Shown here one piece after another: positions 23,002 to 31,928 of a stretch of 64,000 nt of DNA. The position numbers were made by a program, and so were the translations under genes. The first letter of the stretch is position 1. Every line of letters begins with the position of its first letter. The notes under the pieces are model-generated. The model searched no databases. It saw only the letters and a program-made list of their open reading frames with translations, and was not told the origin of the DNA. The stretch lies in assembly GCA_008671135.1 (NCBI GenBank), contig RQAP01000035.1:1-64000 (forward strand), written 5' to 3'. The DNA is from Collinsella aerofaciens (GTDB lineage: Bacteria > Actinomycetota > Coriobacteriia > Coriobacteriales > Coriobacteriaceae).

Positions 23002-23787
23002 ATGACCGAAGCCGCTGTTGAAACCTACGACACCACGACGAGGGGCGCCGCCTCGATGGCAGCCTATCGCGCCGTTCGCATCCTGCAGCTCTTGAGCGAA
23101 AACACCGGCGAAGACAAGGCCATGCTTTCCGATGAGCTGATCCGGCGCCTCGCCCATCCCGACGACCCCGCCCGCATGCCCATCTCGGCGGCGCGGCGCA
23201 GCATCTACACCGCCATCTCCGCGCTTCGCCATGCCGGATACGAAATTGAGTACAAACGCGGCGTGGGCTACAAACTTCTTACCCGCCCGCTCACCGATGA
23301 AGAGATCATCCGGCTCCACGGTATGGTCATGCGCAACCGCTCCACGCCTATCGCTATCCGCAAGAGCATGGCGCAGCACTTAGTTGCCATGGCGAGCGCC
23401 GACGTTCGCGGCTACCTCGATACACCCGAACCCGCTCCAAGCGCAGGCAGCAAGGCTACCAAGGCAACACGCACGCCCATCAAGCGCATCGGCACGTGCG
23501 AGCTCGTCGAGCAGGCCATCGACCACGGAACCACGGTGAGTTTTGATATTTCGAGCGTCACGACACGCGGCGAAACCGAAGCAGCACGGATGACACTCCG
23601 TCCCTTTGCCATCAGGCAGCGCGATGGCATCTCGTATCTGCTGGGAACGGTCTACGACGCCCGAGGCACCGACGATACGCTGCGCACCGTCGAGATCGCC
23701 CGTATGAGAAACGTCACCACACGTCTCCTCGACGGCAAGAAGCTCTTCGCCGCCCTAGACGAGGACGACGCCTCCTCCGCCGCATAA
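23002..23787 (+). CDS. HTH regulator, WYL-like architecture
   Basis: Probable DNA-binding transcriptional regulator, 261 aa. Residues about 20-95 (YRAVRILQLLSE ... ARRSIYTAISALRHAGYEIEYKRGVGYKL) form a winged HTH of the type seen in WYL-family regulators. The C-terminal half (TTVSFDISSVTTRGE, RMTLRPFAIRQRDGISYLLG) matches the WYL ligand-binding beta fold in pattern, although the literal WYL triad is replaced by SYL. The ATG at 23002 is chosen over the GTG at 22993 because AAAGGA is then ten bases away. It stands directly upstream of the ABC importer and may regulate it; that link is inferred from position only. Confidence 0.75.
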   Translation: MTEAAVETYDTTTRGAASMAAYRAVRILQLLSENTGEDKAMLSDELIRRLAHPDDPARMPISAARRSIYTAISALRHAGYEIEYKRGVGYKLLTRPLTDEEIIRLHGMVMRNRSTPIAIRKSMAQHLVAMASADVRGYLDTPEPAPSAGSKATKATRTPIKRIGTCELVEQAIDHGTTVSFDISSVTTRGETEAARMTLRPFAIRQRDGISYLLGTVYDARGTDDTLRTVEIARMRNVTTRLLDGKKLFAALDEDDASSAA

Positions 23788-23856
23788 GACCCTCCGCCGC
23801 CCATTCGACTACCCGTACCGCCCATCCGATTCTGTATTAAAAAACCCGCCAGGCTG

Positions 23857-23884
23857 TTGTAAAAATGGACATCAGCGCTACTAT
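23857..23884 (+). promoter_or_regulatory. Candidate promoter of the ABC importer operon
   Basis: TTGTAA (23857-23862), 16-base spacer, TACTAT (23879-23884), about 60 bases before the substrate-binding protein start. Confidence 0.5.
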
Positions 23885-23947
23885 AGTTCCACTTGCACTT
23901 TGTCCCAGTGCAGTGTTTCCAGCCATTTTTATACTGGGGGTAATGAT

Positions 23948-24928
23948 ATGAAGGACATCACCATCAGCCGCAGGAACCTTCTGGTCTCCGCTGGCCTGCT
24001 CGCGCTCGCCCCGCTCGCCGGATGCGGCGGCAACTCTGGTTCCGGCTCTGCTGCCGCCGGTTCCGACTACACTATCGGCGTTCTGCAGCTCACCGAGCAC
24101 TCCGCACTCGATGCCGCCAACGACGGCTTTGTCAAGGCCATCAAGGAGAGCGGCCTTAAGGTCAAGATCGACCAGAAGAACGCCCAGAACGACCAGTCCA
24201 CGTGTAAGTCCATTGCTGACAAGTTTGTGGGCGACAACGTCAACCTGATTTATGCCATCGCCACGCCCGCCGCGCAGGCTGCCGCCGGCGCCACGGCCGA
24301 TATCCCCATCGTGGGCTGCGCCATCACCGACTACGCCGCCTCCGGCCTGGTCCAGGACAACGACAAGCCGGGCACCAACGTCACGGGCGCTTCCGACCTC
24401 ACCCCGGTCGCCGAGCAGCTCGAGATGATGCAGAAGGTCCTGCCCGACGTTAAAAAGGTCGGCCTGCTCTACTGCACCGCCGAGTCCAACTCCGACGTCC
24501 AGATCAAGGCCGCCAAGAAGGAGCTCGACAAGCTGGGCCTCGAGTACACCGATTTCACCGTCTCGAGCTCCAACGAGATTCAGTCCGTCGTCGAGTCTGC
24601 CGTGGGCAAGGTCGACGCGCTGTACTCCCCCACCGACAACACCATCGCCGCGGGCGCCTCGCAGGTGGGCCAGATCTGCAAGGAGAACAAGCTTCCCTTC
24701 GTGACTGGCGAGGAGGGCATGTGCATGGCCGGCGGCCTGTTCACCCTCTCCATCAATTACGAGGATCTGGGCTACGCCGCGGGCGAGATGGCCGTCAAGA
24801 TTCTGAAGGGCGAGGCCAAGCCCGAAGACATGCCTATCAAGCACCTCTCGAGCAAGGACCTGGTCGTCGTCAAGAACGACGAGATGGCCGAGGCCCTGGG
24901 CATCGACCTTTCCGCTCTGGACGCGTAA
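23948..24928 (+). CDS. ABC importer substrate-binding lipoprotein, tryptophan/BMP-like (PF04392 type)
   Basis: Extracytoplasmic binding protein of 326 aa. The N-terminus carries a twin-arginine motif (SRRNLL) followed by a hydrophobic stretch and the lipobox LAGC with Cys near residue 31, so it is probably exported folded through Tat and lipidated. The mature part (YTIGVLQLTEHSALDAANDGF, GLLYCTAESNSD, EGMCMAGGL) matches the ABC_sub_bind family, whose best-known members bind tryptophan or tyrosine. A GGGGG site precedes the ATG at 23948. Permease and ATPase genes follow on the same strand. The ligand is inferred from family, not proven. Confidence 0.88.
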   Translation: MKDITISRRNLLVSAGLLALAPLAGCGGNSGSGSAAAGSDYTIGVLQLTEHSALDAANDGFVKAIKESGLKVKIDQKNAQNDQSTCKSIADKFVGDNVNLIYAIATPAAQAAAGATADIPIVGCAITDYAASGLVQDNDKPGTNVTGASDLTPVAEQLEMMQKVLPDVKKVGLLYCTAESNSDVQIKAAKKELDKLGLEYTDFTVSSSNEIQSVVESAVGKVDALYSPTDNTIAAGASQVGQICKENKLPFVTGEEGMCMAGGLFTLSINYEDLGYAAGEMAVKILKGEAKPEDMPIKHLSSKDLVVVKNDEMAEALGIDLSALDA

Positions 24929-24995
24929 TGCTATACGCGGCATGCGTCTAGAGCCCGTGCTCGCGCTTTAGCTGCGTTATTCAATATCTGAGCCA

Positions 24996-25029
24996 CAGGG
25001 GCGGGCGCTGTAGACCGGCGTCCGCCCTG
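24996..25029 (+). terminator. Intercistronic hairpin after the binding-protein gene
   Basis: CAGGGGCGGGCGC pairs with GCGTCCGCCCTG with one bulge, but is followed only by CTTGTTT. Probably a processing or partial-termination element that lets the binding protein be made in excess over the permease. Confidence 0.5.
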
Positions 25030-25131
25030 CTTGTTTCAGGTAAAACAAAACGTCTGTCCGCAGCTCTTCTATGCATTGTTACCGCTATTATGGTGAATCA
25101 CGTGTCCACCCTATCCTAGGAGGTATGAAGC

Positions 25132-26055
25132 ATGCTCATTGCATTGCAGGGCGCCGTTTCGCAGGGCGTCCTCTGGGGCATTATGGTGCTTGGCGTGTTT
25201 ATCACGTTCCGCCTGCTCGACATTCCCGATATGACCTGCGACGGCAGCTTTGCCCTCGGCGGCTGCGTCTGCGCTGTGCTCATCGTCAATAACAACGTCG
25301 ACCCGCTGCTCGCCGTGCTGGCCGGTATGTGCGCCGGCGCCATCGCGGGTGCCGTCACGGGCATTTTGACCACCGTCTTTGAGATTCCCGCGATCCTCGC
25401 CGGAATCCTCACCCAGATCAGCCTGTGGTCCATCAACCTGCGCATCATGGGCAAGTCCAATACGCCAATTCTTGCCAAGGGCACCGTGTTCTCGGCCGTC
25501 AGCAATATGACCGGTCTGCCGCAGTCCACCGTTGCCATCATCTTGGGCATCCTGCTCGCCGTGGCTGTCGTTGCCATCCTGTATTGGTTCTTTGGCACCG
25601 AGATCGGCTCGGCGCTGCGCGCCACCGGCAACAACGAGTACATGATCCGCGCTCTGGGCGTCAACACCAACTCCACCAAGATGATCGCCCTCGTGCTCTC
25701 CAACGCCCTCATCGGCCTTTCGGGCGCGCTTATCTGCCAGAGCCAGAAGTATGCCGACATTGGTATGGGCACCGGTGCCATCGTTATCGGTCTTGCCGCC
25801 ATTGTTATCGGTGAGGTGCTCGGCCGTCTGCTGCCCGGCGGCCTCACGCAGTTTAGCGTCCGTCTTGCCTCCGCCGTCTTTGGCTCCGTGGTGTACTTCC
25901 TTATCCGCGCCATCGTGCTGCAGTTGGGCATGGACGCCAACGACATGAAGCTGCTCTCCGCCGTGATTGTCGCTGTGGCCCTGTGCGTGCCCGTGGTTTG
26001 GGAGCGCTATAAGCTCCGCAGCTCCTACACGAAGGGGGATGAGGCAGATGCTTAA
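25132..26055 (+). CDS. ABC importer permease
   Basis: Membrane subunit of the importer, 307 aa, with about eight to nine hydrophobic helices. It starts at 25132 after AGGAGG. The sequence FRLLDIPDMTCDGSFALGGC is characteristic of the permeases paired with PF04392 binding proteins, distant relatives of branched-chain amino-acid permeases. ATGNNEYMIRALGVN is the cytoplasmic loop that contacts the ATPase. The stop overlaps the ATPase start by eight bases, indicating translational coupling. Confidence 0.9.
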   Translation: MLIALQGAVSQGVLWGIMVLGVFITFRLLDIPDMTCDGSFALGGCVCAVLIVNNNVDPLLAVLAGMCAGAIAGAVTGILTTVFEIPAILAGILTQISLWSINLRIMGKSNTPILAKGTVFSAVSNMTGLPQSTVAIILGILLAVAVVAILYWFFGTEIGSALRATGNNEYMIRALGVNTNSTKMIALVLSNALIGLSGALICQSQKYADIGMGTGAIVIGLAAIVIGEVLGRLLPGGLTQFSVRLASAVFGSVVYFLIRAIVLQLGMDANDMKLLSAVIVAVALCVPVVWERYKLRSSYTKGDEADA

Positions 26056-26842
26056 GCTCTCGCACGTCAAGAAGACCTTTAACAAGGGCACCGTCACCGA
26101 GAAGCGCGCGCTCACCGGCGTCGACCTCACCCTGAATGACGGCGACTTTGTAACCGTGATCGGCGGCAACGGCGCCGGCAAGTCCACGCTGCTCAACATG
26201 ATCGCCGGCGTGTACCCGCTCGATTCGGGCGTTATCGAGCTCGACGGCACCGACATCTCGCGCCTGAGCGAGTCGCAGCGCGCCAAGTACCTGGGCCGCG
26301 TGTTTCAGGACCCCATGCGCGGTACCGCTGCCGACATGCAGATCGCCGAGAACCTGGCCCTCGCCAAGCGTCGCGGCCAGCGTCGCGGCCTTTCGTGGGG
26401 CGTCACCAAGGCCGAGAAAGATGAGTACGTCGAGCTGCTCAAGCGCCTGGACCTTGGTCTGGACACGCGTCTCAACGCCAAGGTCGGCCTGCTCTCGGGT
26501 GGCCAGCGCCAGGCACTCACCCTGCTGATGGCCACGCTCACCAGGCCGCGCCTGCTGCTGCTCGACGAGCACACCGCGGCCCTCGACCCCAAGACGGCCT
26601 CTAAGGTGCTTAACCTGACCGAGGAGATCGTCGACGAGAACCACCTGACCACGCTCATGGTCACGCACAACATGAACGACGCCATCCGTCTGGGCAACCG
26701 TCTGATCATGATGCACGAAGGCCACGTGATCTACGACGTGGCGGGCGATGAGAAGAAGTCGCTCACCGTAGCCGACCTGCTGCAGAAGTTCGAGGAGGTC
26801 TCGGGAGGCGAGCTCGCCAACGACCGCATGCTGCTGAGCTAA
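26048..26842 (+). CDS. ABC importer ATPase
   Basis: Nucleotide-binding subunit, 264 aa. Walker A GGNGAGKST near residue 40, Q-loop FQDPM, signature LSGGQRQALT, Walker B LLLLDEHTAALDP and the H-loop VTHNM are all intact, so it should hydrolyse ATP. It begins at 26048, overlapping the permease by eight bases, with GGGGATGAGG as ribosome-binding site. It completes a three-gene importer. A GGGACAG-type hairpin starts at the stop codon and acts as terminator. Confidence 0.93.
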   Translation: MLKLSHVKKTFNKGTVTEKRALTGVDLTLNDGDFVTVIGGNGAGKSTLLNMIAGVYPLDSGVIELDGTDISRLSESQRAKYLGRVFQDPMRGTAADMQIAENLALAKRRGQRRGLSWGVTKAEKDEYVELLKRLDLGLDTRLNAKVGLLSGGQRQALTLLMATLTRPRLLLLDEHTAALDPKTASKVLNLTEEIVDENHLTTLMVTHNMNDAIRLGNRLIMMHEGHVIYDVAGDEKKSLTVADLLQKFEEVSGGELANDRMLLS

Positions 26843-26881
26843 AACCTGCCAAAAAGGGACAGGTTTATTTTGGTAGGTTTT
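26841..26881. repeat. GGGACAG hairpin at the ATPase stop codon
   Basis: A 14-base inverted repeat with one mismatch (26841-26854 and 26868-26881) with AGGGACAGG in the loop and T-rich 3' end. It begins within the TAA of the ATPase gene, so it is also the terminator. Confidence 0.75.
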
Positions 26882-26896
26882 ATCTGCGCAAACGTC

Positions 26897-26936
26897 AAAA
26901 CCGCCGCTAAGGGACAGGCGCCCTTGCGGCGGTTTT
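26897..26936. repeat. Second GGGACAG hairpin before the 5'-nucleotidase gene
   Basis: AAAACCGCCGC (26897-26907) pairs with GCGGCGGTTTT (26926-26936); the loop holds AAGGGACAGGCGCCCTT. It shares the core but not the stem with the preceding hairpin 15 bases away. Confidence 0.75.
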
Positions 26937-27000
26937 CGCATATTATGTCGATAATCCGATATTCAACCAGACATTCTGGCTAAGGACTAAGGAAACTGCC

Positions 27001-29023
27001 ATGAAAAGACTCCCCCGCCTTGCGTTAGCCACCGCGTTGTTTGCCGGCGCGCTCGCAGGCATCCCAAGTCTCGCTTTCGCGGGGAACCTGCCCGCCGCTA
27101 TTGACGGCTCCGTGGCCGTCATGCACACCAACGACATCCACGCAGCTACAAGTACAGCTACAACGCAAGCAAGGGCACCGGCACTGTGGGCTTCGACGGA
27201 CTGGCGGTTCTCTATAGCGCCCAAAACAGCGCCCCCGATCTTTTGCTCGATGCGGGCGACACCTTCCACGGGCAGTCCTTCGCCACCATGAGCGAGGGCA
27301 AGAGCATCGCCGAGCTCATGGACACCTTCTATGTAGACGGCTACGACGCGACCACGCCGGGCAACCACGACTGGAGCTACGGCGCGGACAAGCTCCGCAC
27401 CATGACCGGCTACAGCACCACCGGCACGCCCTTCGCCATGCTCTGCGCGAATGCAACGTCCTCGAACGGCGCATGGAGCTCGAGCATCACGAAGACGCTC
27501 GATCGCACCTGGGAGGATAGCGAGGATCACTCCACATTCGACTACAAAATCAAGGTCGGCGGCGTCGGAGCCATGGATGAGTCGCTAGGTTCCTCGCTGC
27601 GCGCGGACCTGGTCGCGGGCACCAGCTTCTCGAGTGCCGCGAACGCCATCAATGCCGAGGCAGAGCAGCTGCGCAAGGAGGGCTGCGATGTTGTTGTGTG
27701 TATCGCGCACACGCTCGACGCAAAGACCTTTGCCACGCGGCTCCGTGGCGTCGATGCCCTTATCGCAGGCCACGAGCACATCAACCTTAACGAGAAGGTG
27801 ACGGGAGCCGACGGCAAGACGATCCACGTTGTCGAGGCAGGCAGCGCCTTTGCCGAGGTGGGGCTGCTTTCCATTCCGTACAAATACGACACGAATGGCA
27901 CCGAGACGACCGACGATGACACGGTCACGGTCCCTGCAGACGGCAGCGACGAGAAGCTCTACACCGCCAAGAACGTCAACGACCTTTTGACAGACCCCGA
28001 CAAGGGCTCCGACTACCAAAGCCGCCTTGAAGCCGTCCGCAACAAGATCAAGCCGCTCGACGAGGACTTTGAAAACGAATCGAACAAGGTGCTCGGCACA
28101 TCCACCACCAACTATTTCTACGGCGAGGACGCCGCAGGCACGCATGGTTGGGAAATGGTGCGCACCACCGATTCCCCCCCGGCAAGGAGGGCGACACCAC
28201 CAAGGCCCAGACCATCGGCCACGTGATTTGCGGCTCCTATCTTGCCCTGACGGGCGCGGACTTCGCTATCGAAAACGCTGGCGGCATCCGCGGCGGCATC
28301 GCGGCGGGCAACGTGACCGCCGGCAACGTCATCGCCATCTCGCCCTACGGCAACACTGTGGAGACCTGGACCATGACCGGCGCGGACTTCCTCGCAGCGC
28401 TCGAGCACTCGCTACAAATCAGCGACGATTGCAACGACAGCTACGAGCTTCAGCAGGCTTATGTGGCGGCCGGTCACAGCGAGCAGGAGGCGCAAGACAA
28501 GTACAAGTGGCGCGATGACTCTGGCAGCGTTCTCTCCTTTGGCGGCATCAACGTGACGATTGATTGGACGCAGCCCGAAGGCAAGCGCATTGTGAGCGCC
28601 ACACTCACCAAAGACGGCAGCACGCTCGACCCCGCCAAGACCTATACCGTCGCCACCAACAACTACATCATCACCAACACGACCGACTTCCCCACCTTCG
28701 CAAACGCCACCAAGCACACCGAGTGGGGTACCTGCGAGTCAGCGCTAAGGGCGCTGATCGGGCAGGACAGCTGGGAGAGCAAGATGACCTCGCTCGCGGG
28801 CACCATCAGCTTTGGCTCCGCTGCCGTGGACCCCACGCCCACACCGGCCCCGACGCCTAAGCCCTCGCCTAAGACGGACACGACGACCACGAAGGTCATC
28901 ACCAAGAAGACGACCGGTAAGCTCGCCGCAACGGGAGACCGCACGCTGGCAGTAGTTGGCGCGTGCCTTATCGGCGGCATCATCGTCATCATGCTCGGCA
29001 TTATCTGGAAGCGTCGCCGCTAA
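27001..29023 (+). pseudogene. Sortase-anchored 5'-nucleotidase/metallophosphatase with two frameshifts
   Basis: Cell-surface 5'-nucleotidase of the UshA family that would release phosphate and nucleosides outside the cell. It begins at 27001 with a signal peptide (MKRLPRLALATALFAG, cleavage after AFA) and HTNDIHA, then loses one base near 27145-27152. The next frame carries DAGDTFHG, TPGNHDW and IAGHEH. A second base is missing at a C7 run (28174-28180). The last frame carries the C-terminal nucleotidase domain (NAGGIRGG, YTVATNNYI). It ends with a Pro/Thr-rich linker, LAATGD, a hydrophobic helix and KRRR, a sortase sorting signal. All catalytic motifs are preserved, so decay is recent, or the breaks are switches or sequencing errors. 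Confidence 0.85.
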
Positions 29024-29077
29024 GCTACACCGCCGGGCCTTGCAGCCCCTCCGTGCAAACCTTATATCGAGCACAGA

Positions 29078-29109
29078 AGCCCGTCCGATGTGATCGGACG
29101 GGCTTTTTG
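29078..29109 (+). terminator. Terminator of the 5'-nucleotidase gene
   Basis: A perfect 12-base-pair stem (29078-29089 and 29093-29104) with a GTG loop, then TTTTT. Confidence 0.95.
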
Positions 29110-29151
29110 GTGGGTATCATGGTTGAATGATCATTAGGAGGTTTTCCCTAC

Positions 29152-29919
29152 ATGGAATTGTTTGAGCCGATTCTTCATTTCTTTGAGCAACGGTGGGTCC
29201 ACAACATCATCTGGGCCGTCATCTTGGCGATAGGCACCGCCGTCGCCGCCAAGGTCGCATCCAAGACTCTGCGTCACCTACTCAACCGCGACGATAACCC
29301 GCTTCCGGCATCGAGTATCTTCATCAACATCGCTCGCGCCGTCATCTGGATGATCGGCGGCAGCTTTATCCTCGACAACTGCTTTGGCATTAACGCAAAC
29401 GCGCTCGTCGCCGCTCTTGGCGTCGGCGGCATCGCCATCTCGCTCGGCTTTCAGGACACGCTGTCAAACCTTATCGGCGGCATGCAAGTGACCTTTATGG
29501 GCATCATCAAGCCCGGCGACAATATCGAGGTCGGCGGCGTGTCGGGCGTGGTCCAGGACATCACTTGGCGCCACACGACCATCGAAGATGCCTGCGGGCA
29601 GACCATCATCGTCCCCAACTCCAACATCTCCAAGAACACGCTCGTGCATTTGATGCCCTTTGGGCGCGTGGCCGTCCCCGTCGCGGTCAAAGACCCCTCA
29701 AAATGGGCGTCGCTCGATGCACTAACAGACGAGCTCGTCAGTGCCACCAAAACGGCCGTCTCGCCCATCTCGGGTTTTGACAAGGAGCCCTATGTGCTCT
29801 TTAGCGAGATCGGCGACTTTGGCATTAAGGGCAAGATCATCTTTATCGTCAGCGACGACAGCACCACTTTCACGGCAGCCGACGCCTGCATCCGCGCCAT
29901 CGCCCCCATCATCGCCTAA
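29152..29919 (+). CDS. Small-conductance mechanosensitive channel, MscS family
   Basis: Membrane-tension-gated channel that releases osmolytes on osmotic downshock; 255 aa, near the minimal MscS size. Three hydrophobic helices are followed by the pore-lining Gly/Ala-rich segment (NALVAALGVGGIAISLGFQDTLSNLIGG), the MscS signature, and the beta domain (GDNIEVGGVSGVVQDITWRHTTI, VPNSNISKNTL). A TTAGGAGG site precedes the ATG. It is monocistronic, with a terminator upstream and a GGGACAG-type hairpin beginning at its stop codon. Confidence 0.93.
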   Translation: MELFEPILHFFEQRWVHNIIWAVILAIGTAVAAKVASKTLRHLLNRDDNPLPASSIFINIARAVIWMIGGSFILDNCFGINANALVAALGVGGIAISLGFQDTLSNLIGGMQVTFMGIIKPGDNIEVGGVSGVVQDITWRHTTIEDACGQTIIVPNSNISKNTLVHLMPFGRVAVPVAVKDPSKWASLDALTDELVSATKTAVSPISGFDKEPYVLFSEIGDFGIKGKIIFIVSDDSTTFTAADACIRAIAPIIA

Positions 29920-29956
29920 ACCACCACAAAGGGGACAGGCACCTTTGTGGTGGTTT
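29918..29956. repeat. GGGGACAG hairpin at the mscS stop codon
   Basis: A 15-base inverted repeat (29918-29932 and 29942-29956) with GGGGACAGGCACC across the loop, followed by T residues. It starts within the TAA of the mscS gene and so doubles as its terminator. Confidence 0.8.
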
Positions 29957-30011
29957 TCATTCGTGGTACCATGGTTCATATAGTTGTTTAAACGACTAAG
30001 GGAGCAAAACT

Positions 30012-31928
30012 ATGGAAGAGGCCTATCGTCAAGCACGCAAGCGCGGCGAGCAAGGACGTCGACGCGCCATTAGTCAAAGCGAGCATCCGTATCTCACGGA
30101 CCTCGATAGCTTGGTTGCCCAGCTCCCCTTAGGCCAGCGAGAGAATGTCGGCCTGAGAGACATTCCACTCGAAATGGTCGTCGGTACGGTTACCAAGGGC
30201 CGTCAGTCGGCCTTTTCATGCAACTTTATGCCCTTGCTGCCGTTTAGCACGGAGTTCGCCCGCAAGTGGTCCAACCTCTACGACATCCAGGTGACCGAGG
30301 GCTATCGCGATCCCGTCATCGTCACCGAGTTCATGCATCGGTTTTACGTCCAAGAGGGCAACAAGCGCGTCAGTGTCCTCAAATTCCTGGACGCCCCGAC
30401 GGTTTCGGCCAAGGTCACCCGTCTCTACCCCGGCACATGGGATTCCGTCGAAAGCCGCCTGTACGGTGAGTTCTGCGCGTTTTGGCGCGTCTGCCCCCTA
30501 TACGAGATCGAGTTCTCACGCGAAGGAAGCTACGAGACGCTCTCCAAGATGCTCGGTCAGGACCTTATCGAAAAATGGCCGCAGAAAAAGGTCGACTACC
30601 TGCGCCACACCTTCCTGCTCTTTAAGCGCGCCTACCTTCGCGCGGGCGGCGACCACCTGGACATTACGCCCGCCGACGCCATGCTCGTCTACCTCAATGT
30701 GTACAACCAGGACCGCCTGCTGGATACGCCGACGGATATCGTCGTAAACCGCCTGTGTAAGATTTGGCGTGAGCTGGTCATTGCCGGCAAAAATAACGAG
30801 GACAAGGTCGATCTTGTCGAAGCACCGAGCGTCGATGAGGAAGAGTCACCCGCCAAGTCCACCTCCGGCGTGCTCAACTTCTTTATGGGCAAGACCGTCT
30901 ATTCGGCGGCCAATCCCCTGCGCATCGCCTTTATCCATGAGTTCCCCTGTGCGACGTCGAGCTGGGACAGCCTGCACGACCAAGGGCGTCAGTATCTCGA
31001 TGAGCACTTTGGCGGTATCGTGCGCACCGAGGCGTTCGAGGACTGCCACGATCCGGACGTGTTCTACGCCGCCGTGGAAACGGCTGTCAAACATGGAGAC
31101 AGCGTCATCTTCTCGACCTCGCACCGCCTGATGGAATACACGCTCAGGGCTGCCGTTGAGTATCCCCAGGTTCGGTTCCTCAACTGCTCTATCGGCCTTC
31201 CCCACCAAAGCGTCCGTTCGTACTTTGGCAAGATGTACGAGGCCAAGTTCCTCCTGGGCGCCCTTGCCGCCAGCATGGCGGACAACCACCGCATCGGTTA
31301 CCACGCGTCGGTCTTCGCCTCGGGCGCACTCAGCGAGATCAACGCCTTTGCGATTGGAGCCTCGCTACTCGACCCCCGTGCGCAAATTATCCTGACCTGG
31401 GGCGATGTGCCCGCCGGTGGCCTTGCCGAGGCCATGTGCCGCGAAGGCGTAAGCGTCATGTCCGGCGCCGACATGTCAAAGCCGCTCGAAGACCCCACGG
31501 CCTACGGACTCCACCGCTTGGTCGATGGCAAGGTTGCCGGCATTGCCATGCCGGTATGGAACTGGGGCCGTTACTACGAGCTTATCGTGCGAAGCCTGCT
31601 GCATGGCACCTGGGATGAGACCAGTGACGACAGCCAGGTTCGCGCCGTCAACTACTGGTATGGCATGAGTTCGGGCGTTATCGATATTCGCTACGCTCCA
31701 GGCCTGCCCTATCAGACGCGCAAGCTCGTTCAGCTACTGCGCAATGGCATTGTCGAGGGCTCCATCAATCCATTTGGCGGCGAGCTCCATAGCCAAGACG
31801 GCGTGGTGCAGATCGAAGGCTTTCCCCCGCTGCCGAGCACGCAAATCGTCGAGATGGACTGGCTGGCAGACAACGTGGTGGGCACCATTCCGCAGCCCGA
31901 CGATGAGCCGAAGGTCCGCGCCCTATGA
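30012..31928 (+). CDS. Cytoplasmic ParB-like/BMP (PnrA-like) ligand-binding fusion protein
   Basis: Function unknown; 638 aa with neither signal peptide nor transmembrane helix. Residues about 85-140 (GYRDPVIVTEFMHRFYVQ, EGNKRVSVLK) match the ParB/Srx-like fold found in DNA-binding and nuclease proteins. The middle is a helical stretch, and residues 300 to about 600 resemble the BMP/PnrA family of nucleoside-binding proteins (LRIAFIHEF, FLNCSIG, YEAKFLLGALAASM). BMP domains are normally secreted lipoproteins, so a cytosolic copy points to a sensor of nucleosides or a related ligand. The stop overlaps the start of the phosphoesterase gene (ATGA), indicating coupled translation. Confidence 0.75.
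   Translation: MEEAYRQARKRGEQGRRRAISQSEHPYLTDLDSLVAQLPLGQRENVGLRDIPLEMVVGTVTKGRQSAFSCNFMPLLPFSTEFARKWSNLYDIQVTEGYRDPVIVTEFMHRFYVQEGNKRVSVLKFLDAPTVSAKVTRLYPGTWDSVESRLYGEFCAFWRVCPLYEIEFSREGSYETLSKMLGQDLIEKWPQKKVDYLRHTFLLFKRAYLRAGGDHLDITPADAMLVYLNVYNQDRLLDTPTDIVVNRLCKIWRELVIAGKNNEDKVDLVEAPSVDEEESPAKSTSGVLNFFMGKTVYSAANPLRIAFIHEFPCATSSWDSLHDQGRQYLDEHFGGIVRTEAFEDCHDPDVFYAAVETAVKHGDSVIFSTSHRLMEYTLRAAVEYPQVRFLNCSIGLPHQSVRSYFGKMYEAKFLLGALAASMADNHRIGYHASVFASGALSEINAFAIGASLLDPRAQIILTWGDVPAGGLAEAMCREGVSVMSGADMSKPLEDPTAYGLHRLVDGKVAGIAMPVWNWGRYYELIVRSLLHGTWDETSDDSQVRAVNYWYGMSSGVIDIRYAPGLPYQTRKLVQLLRNGIVEGSINPFGGELHSQDGVVQIEGFPPLPSTQIVEMDWLADNVVGTIPQPDDEPKVRAL

Noticed and set aside
23788..23947. T-box or tryptophan riboswitch before the ABC importer
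   Set aside because: No T-box sequence, specifier stem or terminator could be found in the short leader.
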